From NCBI GenBank assembly GCA_031553615.1, contig JAVBLJ010000007.1:38007-102006 (forward strand): a DNA stretch of 64,000 nucleotides, read 5' to 3'. The first letter of the stretch is position 1. Each line of letters begins with the position of its first letter. Made by a program: the position numbers and the translations under genes. This DNA comes from WQXF01 sp031553615 (GTDB lineage Bacteria > Bacillota > Clostridia > Christensenellales > Aristaeellaceae). This document shows positions 1-7,264 of the stretch, piece by piece. The notes under the pieces are model-generated. The model saw only the letters and a program-made list of their open reading frames with translations. It searched no databases and was not told the DNA's origin.

Positions 1-389
1 CCAATGTCTATCAATCCGCAAAGACCGGGCCGCGATGCCCCGCAGTAGGAAAGCGTTGCTTCCTCCTTGCCGGAGCAAATGACCAACTCGATTTCCGCCT
101 GTTCGCGCAGCATATTGCAGAATTCACCACGGTTTTCTGCATCGCGCGTCGCGCTGGTCGCGAAGGCATGAAGCTGGACGGCACCCAGCGCACGCGCCTG
201 CATGGCCATGCCGCATACTGCAGCGCAGGAGCTCTGCATGCTCTCTTCGCTGAGTACACCGTTTTGCAACCCGGCAAAGAGCCGAGTGCCACAACGGTCG
301 CGCAGCACGACTTCGTACCCCCCATCTTGACAATCGGCCACCAGCAACCGCACCGAGTTTGAGCCGATGCCAATGATGGCAACGCGCAT
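1..389 (-). CDS. ppx: Exopolyphosphatase / Ppx-GppA family phosphatase, N-terminal part (cut by window edge)
   Basis: Reading the minus strand from the ATG at 389 gives MRVAIIGIGSNSVRLLVAD, the N-terminal phosphate-binding motif of the Ppx/GppA branch of the ASKHA fold. Further on, ATSATRDAENR at about residues 79-89 and SGKEEA at about 107-112 are also typical of the family. About 129 residues are visible; the frame is open to base 1, so the C-terminal two thirds lie outside the window. Members hydrolyse inorganic polyphosphate or the pppGpp 5' phosphate in the cytoplasm. The gene is co-directional with divIC, 96 bases upstream, and may be the last gene of that operon. Family assignment is secure; the exact substrate cannot be told from this part. 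Confidence 0.88.
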   Translation of the reverse strand, partial: MRVAIIGIGSNSVRLLVADCQDGGYEVVLRDRCGTRLFAGLQNGVLSEESMQSSCAAVCGMAMQARALGAVQLHAFATSATRDAENRGEFCNMLREQAEIELVICSGKEEATLSYCGASRPGLCGLIDI

Positions 390-485
390 AGGGCCTCGCC
401 TCCGTTCCTTCACGATGTATCGGAAAACGGGTGTTGTCCGCTCTATTCGCCTGCTAGGGGGGATGGCCCGTGCAAGGGGCTGCGC

Positions 486-917
486 CTATCTGAAATTGGA
501 CCAATCCGTCTGTGTTTGGATGGTCTCGGTAGTCTCTGGCTCGACCTCGCTGCGGACCGGCTGGGTATCGACGGTGCCTGGATCGAAAATGAAACGGATG
601 GTGCCCGGCCTAACGTAGCCGTAGCGGCGGCGCGCCTCGCGCTCGCGGAAGCTATCGGTTTCCGCGCTGAGCAGCTGCGCCTTCAGGCGCTCGCTTCGCA
701 CGGTTTCGGCATAACTTACTTGCTGTAGCTTGTCCAATTGCTCCTGCTGCTGCCGAGCCTTGATGTCCAGCGAACTGAACATAGAAACAAACGTTACGAC
801 CATTAGGCACCAGCAAATAATCCAAAAGCGAAGCTGGAATTGGAATCGTCCCCTTGGTTTCTGCATTCCAATCCACCCTCTCTCCAATTGATTATCCCTT
901 CGTATTCTATATTGCAT
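486..917 (-). CDS. divIC: Septum formation initiator (DivIC/FtsB family)
   Basis: A 143-residue protein with a basic N-terminus, one membrane segment at about residues 28-46 (FWIICWCLMVVTFVSMF) and a Gln/Leu-rich coiled coil at about 50-75, which is the DivIC/FtsB layout. The region around RRRYGYVRPGTIRFIF matches the family's conserved post-coil segment that contacts FtsL. The role is assembly of the division septum at the membrane. The ATG at 917 is chosen because AAAGGAGG lies 8 bases upstream; the reading frame stays open far upstream inside yabQ, but that extension is a shadow. It follows yabP and yabQ as in the spore-former cluster yabP-yabQ-divIC. The acidic Thr/Glu-rich C-terminal tail is not diagnostic. 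Confidence 0.9.
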   Translation of the reverse strand: MQYRIRRDNQLERGWIGMQKPRGRFQFQLRFWIICWCLMVVTFVSMFSSLDIKARQQQEQLDKLQQVSYAETVRSERLKAQLLSAETDSFREREARRRYGYVRPGTIRFIFDPGTVDTQPVRSEVEPETTETIQTQTDWSNFR

Positions 918-963
918 TCGTGAATCCTCCTTTATTTTCAGTATTAACATAAACTTTAGCAGT

Positions 964-1533
964 TTAAGGGTTTGAGGCCGAGCCTTTGATGGAGTCTTTG
1001 ATGGAGTTTTTGGTGGAGCCTTTGCGGGAGCCTTTGATCGGGCCTTCGATCGAGCCTTCGTTCGCGTCTTTGATCGGGCATTTGAACGGGCCTTCGATGG
1101 AGTTCTGCGGCTTCGCCTGGCGCAGCTTCCTCTTTTCCTGCTTGCGCGCCACTTTCTCTGCGGCGAGCTGCCGTTGTTTTTCCAGCTTGGCCTGCCATTT
1201 GGGCGATTCCTCGGCGCGACGGTATGAGCGTACGATGGCCTGTCCGATGGCGCGGAGCACGCGGCTGATGCCCAGCAGGTACAACACCATGCCCGACGCA
1301 CAGCCTGCCAGGGAATAGAAGCGGAGTGCGCCTTCGCCGCGCAGCGCCAGCGCGACGGCTGCCACCGCCGCCGCTGCCAGCCAAAATAGCAGATCAAAGA
1401 ATGCGGTGACCAGCGCATTGGCCGCGAGCAGGCGGCGAACCATGCGCAATCCATCGTAGAGCAGACCGACGCAGAGCCCGGCGTACATCATGGCCAGAAA
1501 TATGCTCGACTGGCCGACGGTTTCAAACATCAT
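964..1533 (-). CDS. yabQ: Spore cortex biosynthesis protein YabQ, with a repetitive C-terminal tail
   Basis: 189 residues. The N-terminal 100 residues hold three to four hydrophobic segments with the YabQ start pattern (GLLYDGLRMVRRL near residues 23-35), then a basic Lys/Arg/Gln-rich stretch. YabQ is a mother-cell membrane protein needed for spore cortex formation. The last ~45 residues are unusual: four-residue repeats such as SIEG, PIKG, SIKD, SIKG, encoded by ten degenerate 12-bp DNA units at 980-1099. The rest of the protein looks normal in length and order. It lies between yabP (42 bases upstream) and divIC (46 bases downstream) on the same strand. The tail is likely lineage specific. 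Confidence 0.88.
   Translation of the reverse strand: MMFETVGQSSIFLAMMYAGLCVGLLYDGLRMVRRLLAANALVTAFFDLLFWLAAAAVAAVALALRGEGALRFYSLAGCASGMVLYLLGISRVLRAIGQAIVRSYRRAEESPKWQAKLEKQRQLAAEKVARKQEKRKLRQAKPQNSIEGPFKCPIKDANEGSIEGPIKGSRKGSTKNSIKDSIKGSASNP
980..1099 (-). repeat. Ten-unit degenerate 12-bp tandem array inside the 3' end of yabQ
   Basis: Successive 12-mers on the + strand read GAGCCTTTGATG, GAGTCTTTGATG, GAGTTTTTGGTG, GAGCCTTTGCGG, GAGCCTTTGATC, GGGCCTTCGATC and so on, in strict register for ten units. Because 12 is a multiple of three, the array keeps frame and encodes a four-residue repeat in YabQ. Confidence 0.93.
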
Positions 1534-1575
1534 GCAGGTTCCCCACCGTTCCAGTGATTTGCCTTGCGGGCGGTG

Positions 1576-1875
1576 TTAGCGGAAGATACGGGAGAGGAAG
1601 CCTCCGCGGCGTTGCAGCGCGGGCGCGCCGTACTCAATTCCGGCAATATCGCCCTCGACCACCAGCTGCCCATCCTCCAGATTCAGGCGCGCGATGTGCA
1701 AGCCCTCGCCAATGAGCGTAATTTCCCCGCCCTCGGTGACCAGCACCACCTCTTGCTCGTTAAAGCTGAGCACGTCGGATACGCCGGTGATTCCGGCGCG
1801 CTGACGGTTCTCCAGCGTGATGGCGTGCGAACGCGCGGGTAGAATGTGTTTTTCTTCGGGCTGATCCTTAATCAT
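1576..1875 (-). CDS. yabP: Sporulation protein YabP
   Basis: 99 residues, the normal length for YabP/YqfC-family proteins. The motif ENRQRAGITGVSDVLSFNEQ (residues 22-41) and the following TEGGEITLIGEGLHI and GQLVVEG segments are the family signature: a short beta-rich protein with no signal peptide. In spore formers it acts in the mother cell during sporulation. The start at 1875 has GAGGTGG just upstream. It is the first gene of yabP-yabQ-divIC here; the RNA-binding S4 gene often found upstream is absent, replaced by the terminator and repeat of the neighbouring gene. Confidence 0.92.
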   Translation of the reverse strand: MIKDQPEEKHILPARSHAITLENRQRAGITGVSDVLSFNEQEVVLVTEGGEITLIGEGLHIARLNLEDGQLVVEGDIAGIEYGAPALQRRGGFLSRIFR

Positions 1876-1923
1876 CGTGCCACCTCACCCCTATTTGCCA
1901 ATCGGGTAAATGTCCCTGTGCAT

Positions 1924-1932
1924 TAGCGTATG
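1924..1932 (-). promoter_or_regulatory. Possible mother-cell sigma factor -10 element upstream of yabP
   Basis: On the minus strand CATACGCTA matches the CATAnnnTA -10 form of sigma-K and resembles the sigma-E CATACAnT box. It lies about 50 bases before the yabP start. No convincing -35 was found, so this is suggestive only; yabP and yabQ are known sigma-E-dependent genes in Bacillus. Confidence 0.3.
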
Positions 1933-1983
1933 CGGTGCGTGTGGTTTTCATGCCTGTGGCGGCGGAGGAATGGGGGAGGGAGC

Positions 1984-2015
1984 AAAAAGGGCGGCAGCTT
2001 TGTGTGCTGCCGCCC
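1984..2015 (-). terminator. Intrinsic terminator of the SH3/peptidoglycan-binding gene
   Basis: Perfect 10-bp stem GGGCGGCAGC / GCTGCCGCCC (1989-1998 and 2006-2015) with a 7-base loop. Read on the minus strand it is followed by TTTTT. It ends transcription from the gene stopping at 2198; the 163-bp repeat lies between stop codon and terminator, so it is transcribed. Confidence 0.88.
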
Positions 2016-2035
2016 CTGCGGATAGAAGATAGGTT

Positions 2036-2198
2036 ATACCCATTCCAACTACGTTTTGCCACAATCCAGCGGATCTTTTTCCGATCGGCGTTGTCGTGCC
2101 TCGGTCAGCGTAGCTGCTGGCTACGCCTCCTTCGGACTCCTAGCCGAACGAAAAAATCTCTCGCTGGCTTATTGGCAAAACCTAATTGGAAGTGGTAT
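2036..2198. repeat. MITE-like interspersed repeat, copy 1
   Basis: 163 bp bounded by ATACC...GGTAT. The left end and the reverse complement of the right end match at 22 of 26 positions, ending in GTTTTGCCA on both sides. The centre has a 7-bp hairpin GCGTAGC/GCTACGC. A second copy at 30302-30463 differs by one indel and three substitutions. The final T is part of the TAA stop codon of the neighbouring minus-strand gene. No coding potential and no clear target duplication. Confidence 0.88.
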
Positions 2199-3889
2199 TA
2201 GCGACCGGCCAGCCGCTGCGTTTCCGCCCAGCCGCGGATGATCTCCTCCTGGTGGGAGACCGCATAGGGGCCGGTCTTTTCAGCATCGGCCATGGTGCGT
2301 GGGAAGTGGATGCACAGATGGCCATCGAAATTGTTGTTTTTGATGCTGCCTGAAAGATGGGGCGTGTTGTGCATGGAGGCGATGTACACCTTGCCATCGG
2401 GCGTGACTACCCAGACCGATTTGGGGTTCCAGGTGTTCTTGTTGCCAAAGGCGCGGTACATGATGTCGGTATCGGTGCTGGTGAGCGGCTCCGAGTCGGC
2501 ATGGACGCCTACGCTGTAGAAGCGGCACTTCCAAGTGAGTTTGGTGTGGAAATCGTAGATGGTGACCACGGTGCCGTTCTTGTACTTGGAACGGATGGTA
2601 GAGATGCCGATGTGCTGCACACTGCTTGCGCTGATGGAGTTGCCCGACGTCGCGGACGAGGAGCCGGAATCGCTACTCTTGCCGTTGCGCGCCACCGCCG
2701 AATTGCTGTAGAGCTTGGTGAGGGTGGTGGAGCCAGCGATGCCGTCGGAATCCAGCTTGTTGGCTTTTTGGAAGGCCTTGACTGCCTCGCTGGTGAGCGG
2801 GCCGAAGTTACCGGTCACGTCGCCGCCGTAATATCCCAAGCTTTTCAACGCATTTTGCATCTGCCGAACGGCATCGCTCTTGTTGCCTTCCTTTAATGTG
2901 CTGGAGGTGGAAGCGGCGGTGGAGGTGGGGGTGTCGGTGCCGCTGGAGATCGCGTTGGCGATGGCGCTTTGCGTCGCGCTGCCCACCACGCCATCGGCCT
3001 TGAGCTTGTTGGCGGTTTGGAAAGAGATGACAGCCTGCTGCGTAACCAAGCCAAAGCTACCATCCGGCTTGCTTTTGAGGAAGCCCAGGGTATTGAGCTG
3101 GGTTTGCAGGGCCCGCACCAAGTCGCCCTTTGCGCCCAAACGCAACGAACTGCCTTCGGTGGCCTCGACGTAGGTGACGGGGGCGCCCGAAGCGTCGGTG
3201 GTGACCTGCGTGGAATCGGTGGTGATGACGGGGATGACCACCGCCGTGGCGGGATCGCCCAGCAGCTTGGTTTGCGTATCCTTGCCCGCAATGCCGTCGC
3301 TCTTGAGCTTTTTGGCCTTTTGGTAGTTGGCTACGGCATCCTTGGTGCCCTCGCCGTACTTGCCGTCGGGCATCATATCGAAGTATCCGGCGTAGATCAA
3401 GCCTTCCTGAAGCTTAAACACGTCGTCGCCGGACATGCCCTGCTTGAGCGTCCGGTAGGTGGTTGTGGCGGTAGTTGTGGCGGTTGTTGTGGCCGTGGTC
3501 GCGGTGGTGGTTTCGCTGGTGGTGGTTTGCGTCGCGGAGGAGCCCTTGACGGTCACCACATCCTTGCGAACGTAACCGGATTTGCGTCCGTAGGCGACCT
3601 GGTACCAATCGCCCGAGGTGTTCTTCACCGTAAGCTCGGAATTGGGTTGGAGCACCACGACGATGTCGTAGGTCGTTGCCGGGCCCTTGCGCATGTACAC
3701 ATGGCCGTTGGCGGTGACGATTTGATCCTCCGCTGCGGCCGACGCGGGCAGCAGCGCACAGCAAAACGCGAACACCAACGCCAGGGCAAGCGTGCGCCGC
3801 CATGTCGAGGGTCGTTCAGAGGACTGTACACTCCTCTTCGCACTCTTTTTCGCAATTCTTTTGTAATCATTATGCCTTCTGTGCTGCAT
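2198..3889 (-). CDS. Secreted SH3 / triple peptidoglycan-binding protein with C-terminal catalytic-like domain
   Basis: 563 residues. A signal peptide with a basic start ends near ALLPASAAAEDQ (about residue 53). A bacterial SH3 domain follows (VYMRKGPATTYDIV, about 64-115), then a Thr-rich linker, then three PG_binding_1 domains near 147-210, 248-312 and 332-390, each ending in a DGxxG turn. A Ser-rich linker leads to a C-terminal domain (about 425-555) with HNTPHLSGS and GHLCIHFP. This His...His-x-Cys pattern resembles the active site of L,D-transpeptidase-like (YkuD) folds, but I cannot prove homology. It is likely a cell-wall enzyme or binder. The start at 3889 has AGAGGG upstream; a consensus promoter lies at 3920-3948. 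Confidence 0.82.
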   Translation of the reverse strand: MQHRRHNDYKRIAKKSAKRSVQSSERPSTWRRTLALALVFAFCCALLPASAAAEDQIVTANGHVYMRKGPATTYDIVVVLQPNSELTVKNTSGDWYQVAYGRKSGYVRKDVVTVKGSSATQTTTSETTTATTATTTATTTATTTYRTLKQGMSGDDVFKLQEGLIYAGYFDMMPDGKYGEGTKDAVANYQKAKKLKSDGIAGKDTQTKLLGDPATAVVIPVITTDSTQVTTDASGAPVTYVEATEGSSLRLGAKGDLVRALQTQLNTLGFLKSKPDGSFGLVTQQAVISFQTANKLKADGVVGSATQSAIANAISSGTDTPTSTAASTSSTLKEGNKSDAVRQMQNALKSLGYYGGDVTGNFGPLTSEAVKAFQKANKLDSDGIAGSTTLTKLYSNSAVARNGKSSDSGSSSATSGNSISASSVQHIGISTIRSKYKNGTVVTIYDFHTKLTWKCRFYSVGVHADSEPLTSTDTDIMYRAFGNKNTWNPKSVWVVTPDGKVYIASMHNTPHLSGSIKNNNFDGHLCIHFPRTMADAEKTGPYAVSHQEEIIRGWAETQRLAGR

Positions 3890-3919
3890 GCAAATCCCTC
3901 TTTTCCGGATTGTGCCTCT

Positions 3920-3948
3920 ATTTTATGACGAAAACAACTTGTTGTCAA
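3920..3948 (-). promoter_or_regulatory. Sigma-A promoter of the peptidoglycan-binding gene
   Basis: Minus strand: TTGACA (3948-3943), 17-bp spacer, TAAAAT (3925-3920). The spacer holds AACAA-G-TTGTT, a small inverted repeat that could be an operator. The ATG is about 30 bases beyond the -10. Confidence 0.75.
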
Positions 3949-4035
3949 GGCTAGTTTTAACATTATCGTAATAATTATCCACACTTTAAGCAATTCCTTC
4001 TTTGATTTGAAATATTTGTGAGTTTAAAACGCAAC

Positions 4036-4057
4036 AAAAAAGCGCCGGGCGGCGCTT
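4036..4057 (-). terminator. Intrinsic terminator after the glycerophosphodiester phosphodiesterase gene
   Basis: AAGCGCC / GGCGCTT stem with a 4-base loop at 4040-4057; on the minus strand it runs into TTTTTTG. It lies about 80 bases after the stop codon at 4136. Confidence 0.82.
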
Positions 4058-4135
4058 TGGAGGGTTGATTTCGCTTGCGGGGTAGCTCACTAGCTATGGG
4101 GTGCTTCCCCTGCTATGGGCGGTCTTGGCGGCCGG

Positions 4136-4870
4136 TTACCGGTTGAGCGCTCGCAGCGCGCGATCGGGGAAATTGGTGATGACCGCATCCACCCCCACGC
4201 GGGCCATGGCGCGGATGGGTTGCGCAGTGTTGACCGTCCAGGCGTGAATGCGCAATCCGGCTTCGTGGCAGGCGTTCACCTGCGCGGCATCGCCCAGCAA
4301 GGTGCCGTAGTAGGGGTGCAGCGCATCCAGGCCCAACTGCTCGCCGTAGGCCCAGGGCTCGGCCATCGACTGATCGTACAGCGCGCCGCAGGGTTGCGAT
4401 GCGTCGAGTGCCTTGATGCGCTCCAGGCTTTGGTGATTAAAGGAGGAATACCATACGCGCCCGCGCATGCCGGATTGCGCCACCAGCGCGAGACAGCGCT
4501 CCTCCAGCCCGGGGTAGGGCTGGGCATCGTTCTTCAGCTCGATGTTGAGCACCATCTGGGTGGGGGTCAGCAATTGCAGCACCTCGGCCAGCGTGGGGAT
4601 GCGCGCGATGGGCGCATAGCGCGGCTTGGGCCTGTTGAAATTGTATGATTTCAGGGCGGAAAGCGATAGATCGGCGATGCGTCCGCTGCCATCGGAGGTG
4701 CGGTCGATGGTCTCATCATGGGCGACGACCACTTCGCCATCGGCGGAAAGGTGGACGTCCAGCTCGATGCCGTCGGCGTTCTGCGCCACAGCCAACGCAA
4801 AAGCCTCCATCGTGTTCTCCGGCGCATAGCCCGATGCACCCCGGTGTGCCCACACTTGAACCTGATTCAT
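4136..4870 (-). CDS. Glycerophosphodiester phosphodiesterase (GDPD family)
   Basis: 244 residues, a usual length for a soluble one-domain GDPD. WAHRGASGYAPENT near the N-terminus gives the catalytic HR and the ENT motif; GIELDVHLSADGEVVVAHD supplies the metal-binding E-x-D and second catalytic His; LNIELKN and the C-terminal HAWTVNT also match. It cleaves glycerophosphodiesters to glycerol-3-phosphate and an alcohol. No signal peptide, so probably cytoplasmic. The ATG at 4870 has AAAAAGGAGG 8 bases upstream and is preferred to an earlier in-frame ATG at 4918. It is monocistronic and divergent from the polysaccharide operon. Confidence 0.92.
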   Translation of the reverse strand: MNQVQVWAHRGASGYAPENTMEAFALAVAQNADGIELDVHLSADGEVVVAHDETIDRTSDGSGRIADLSLSALKSYNFNRPKPRYAPIARIPTLAEVLQLLTPTQMVLNIELKNDAQPYPGLEERCLALVAQSGMRGRVWYSSFNHQSLERIKALDASQPCGALYDQSMAEPWAYGEQLGLDALHPYYGTLLGDAAQVNACHEAGLRIHAWTVNTAQPIRAMARVGVDAVITNFPDRALRALNR

Positions 4871-4957
4871 GGCGCAGCCTCCTTTTTGGGTTCGTTGTCC
4901 ATTCTTTACCTTTGGCATTCGCCTTTAGCATATCACGCGCAGGTCGCTTTGAAAAGG

Positions 4958-4986
4958 TGGCATGTGCAAGGAATGTATGCTATAAT
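4958..4986 (+). promoter_or_regulatory. Extended -10 promoter of the polysaccharide operon
   Basis: TGC-TATAAT (4978-4986) is a perfect -10 with a TGn extension; a weak -35, TGGCAT at 4958-4963, lies 17 bp upstream. The first gene starts about 60 bases downstream. Confidence 0.7.
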
Positions 4987-5045
4987 AATACCAATTTTGA
5001 TGCTTTTCGCCCTTGTTTTGAATCCTACGATAAGGATGTGAGCGC

Positions 5046-6083
5046 GTGCAAGAGGCAAACTTGCCCTTCATTTCGCTGGTGATCCCGTTGCGCAACGAGG
5101 AAGCGTATATCGAGGACTGCCTGCGTTCGATATTGGCGCAGGATTACCCGCTGGATCTCATGGAGATTCTGTTTGTCGATGGCTGCTCGACCGATAAAAC
5201 CGTAGCCATATTGGAAGAAGCGGCCCGCACCACCCCGCAGATATGCGTGCTGAACAACCCCAACCGCACCGTGCCCTATGCGATGAACATTGGCATCCGC
5301 GCGGCGAAGGGTGAATTTATCGTGCGGCTGGATGCGCATTCGGAGTATCAGCCCGATTATGTTTCGCTTTCCATCGAGGCGCTGCGCACCATCCCCTGCG
5401 AAAACGCGGGCGGCATATGGATCACCAAGGGCCGGGGCTACATGGGCGAGGCCATTGCGGGCACACTGACCACGGTATTTGGCGTGGGCAACGCGCAATT
5501 TCGGCTGACCCCGCACAGCGGCTACGTCGATACCGTGCCCTTTGGCTCGTATCGCCGCGATCTGTTTGACCGGATCGGCTTCTACGATGAGCGGCTCACC
5601 CGCAACCAGGATAACGAGCTCAACTACCGAATCCGCAAAAACGGCGGCAAGATATACATGGATCAGCGCATCTGCTGCACCTACTATTGCCGCAACTCGC
5701 TGCACGCGCTCATGCGCAATGGCTACCAGAATGGCCACTGGAACGTGGTGACCATGTACCTTTGCCCCGGCTCCATGGGGCTGAGGCACTTCGTGCCGCT
5801 GGCGTTTGTGCTGGCCACGGTGGGGTTGCCGCTGCTGGCGCTGATTACCGGCATCTCCTTCTTCCTAAAATTGATGGGCCTGATGTGGGGGGCCTACCTG
5901 CTGCTGGATGCTTTCTATTCCTATGTGGTGGCCGAAAAGCGCGGCTGGAAGTACCTGCCCGTGCTGCCCATCATCTACCCGGCCTTCCACTTTGCCTATG
6001 GCATTGGATCGCTTTCCGGCATTTGCCGCTTACCTCGCCTCATCCGCGATGCGCGCAGGCGCGCAAAGGGGGCGGGCCAGTGA
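5046..6083 (+). CDS. Family 2 glycosyltransferase, ExoA-like, with C-terminal membrane segments
   Basis: 345 residues. The GT-A fold starts with LVIPLRNEEAYIEDCLRSIL; DGCSTDKT is the nucleotide-sugar motif and RLDAHSEY replaces the usual DxD; NNPNRTVPYAMNIGI is characteristic of ExoA-type succinoglycan glucosyltransferases. RNQDNELNYRIRK is the acceptor/catalytic ED-like region. Two to three membrane segments lie at about residues 245-310. It likely transfers a sugar to a lipid-linked repeat unit at the inner membrane. The start is GTG at 5046 with AAGGA upstream; the nearby ATG is followed directly by a stop. First gene of a coupled series: its TGA overlaps the next start (GTGA). Confidence 0.87.
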   Translation: MQEANLPFISLVIPLRNEEAYIEDCLRSILAQDYPLDLMEILFVDGCSTDKTVAILEEAARTTPQICVLNNPNRTVPYAMNIGIRAAKGEFIVRLDAHSEYQPDYVSLSIEALRTIPCENAGGIWITKGRGYMGEAIAGTLTTVFGVGNAQFRLTPHSGYVDTVPFGSYRRDLFDRIGFYDERLTRNQDNELNYRIRKNGGKIYMDQRICCTYYCRNSLHALMRNGYQNGHWNVVTMYLCPGSMGLRHFVPLAFVLATVGLPLLALITGISFFLKLMGLMWGAYLLLDAFYSYVVAEKRGWKYLPVLPIIYPAFHFAYGIGSLSGICRLPRLIRDARRRAKGAGQ

Positions 6084-7264
6084 CGCCGCCGAATCAAAAG
6101 CTGCTGCACATTTGCCGCAATTTCGCCACCACCCGGGTTTTTACGCGGATGTTTGCACACTTGGCGCGGGCAGGGTACGAACAGCGGGTGTATGTGCCCG
6201 AGCTTTCCGCCGCCAACGTGGGGTGCAACCTGCCCGAGGGCGAGCTGTTTCCCGTGCAGTATAGCCGGATACTGCGCCGCTGGGATGCGCTGCTCTACCA
6301 CACCAAGGCCCGGCGCGCAGTGCCCGATGTGGCGCGTCTATACGACCTGGACGGCGACGGGCGGCGTGAAATCGGCCTGATCCACGCCCATACGCTGTTT
6401 ACCGATGGCGGCATCGCCTACGGCCTCCACAAGCGCTACGGCATCCCGTTCGTGGTCAGCGTGCGCTTTACCGATTTGGAATACTTCTTTCGCTTCATGC
6501 CACACCTGCACGGTCATGCGATGAAGATGCTGTGCGCGGCCTCGCGCGTGCTGTTCCTTTCGCCCGCTTCCCGGCGGCGCATGTTTGATCGCTACGTGCC
6601 GAAAAAAATGCGGGATGCGCTTTGGGCGAAAAGCGAGATTGTGCCCAACGGCATTGAGGACGAATGGTTTTTGGATGCATCGCCGCGATCCTGGCAGCCG
6701 GGAGAGCCGCTGCGCGTGGCCTTTGCGGGGCATTTGGAGAAGCGCAAGCAGCCGTTGCGCGCCGCCGATGCCATCGCGGTATTGCAGGATTTGCTGCCGG
6801 AGAGCCCGGTGACGCTACGGGTTGCCGGTTCGGGGCCGCTGGAGAAGGAACTGCGCGCGCATCCGGCGCAGGAGCGGATTTCTCTGGTGGGCCGTTTGGA
6901 GAGCCCCGAGGCCATGCGCGCGTTTTACGATGAGTGCCACCTGTTCCTGCTGCCCTCGCTGGCCGAGACGTTCGGCATGGTCTACTTGGAGGCCATGAGC
7001 CGGGGCCTGCCGGTGCTGTACACGCGGGGGCAGGGCTTCGAGGGGCAGTTTGAAGAGGGTGAGGCCGGATTTGCCGTGAATCCCGCCGATGCCGAAGCCA
7101 TAGCCGAGGCTGCGATGGCCGCGCTCGATGGCTATGCATCGCGCAGCTCGCGCTGCATCGCGCTGGCCTCCACGCTGTGCTGGGGCAACGTGGTGGAGCG
7201 CATGGCGGCGGTCTACTCGGCCTGCGGCCTGCATGCGGGCCGCGCGGGAAAGGAGCCCCTATGA
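6080..7264 (+). CDS. Family 4 glycosyltransferase
   Basis: 394 residues. The GT-B fold is shown by LIHAHTLFTDGGIAYGLHK in the N-terminal half, EIVPNGIED in the hinge, and the C-terminal E-x7-E motif within LPSLAETFGMVYLEAMSRG. The N-terminal part binds the acceptor, the C-terminal part an NDP-sugar. It probably adds a sugar to the same polysaccharide repeat as its neighbours. The GTG at 6080 overlaps the previous TGA by 4 bases and sits behind AAGGGGGCGG, so translation is coupled; the reading frame is open further upstream inside the previous gene, which I treat as a shadow. Donor and acceptor cannot be told. Confidence 0.88.
   Translation: MTPPNQKLLHICRNFATTRVFTRMFAHLARAGYEQRVYVPELSAANVGCNLPEGELFPVQYSRILRRWDALLYHTKARRAVPDVARLYDLDGDGRREIGLIHAHTLFTDGGIAYGLHKRYGIPFVVSVRFTDLEYFFRFMPHLHGHAMKMLCAASRVLFLSPASRRRMFDRYVPKKMRDALWAKSEIVPNGIEDEWFLDASPRSWQPGEPLRVAFAGHLEKRKQPLRAADAIAVLQDLLPESPVTLRVAGSGPLEKELRAHPAQERISLVGRLESPEAMRAFYDECHLFLLPSLAETFGMVYLEAMSRGLPVLYTRGQGFEGQFEEGEAGFAVNPADAEAIAEAAMAALDGYASRSSRCIALASTLCWGNVVERMAAVYSACGLHAGRAGKEPL

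Noticed and set aside
918..1454. Upstream extension of the DivIC frame through yabQ
   Set aside because: The extension is an out-of-frame reading of yabQ; the ATG at 917 has an AAAGGAGG site and gives normal family length.
2036..2198. Small protein encoded by the interspersed repeat
   Set aside because: Open frames in the two copies are short and the one-base indel breaks the frame; no ribosome binding site.
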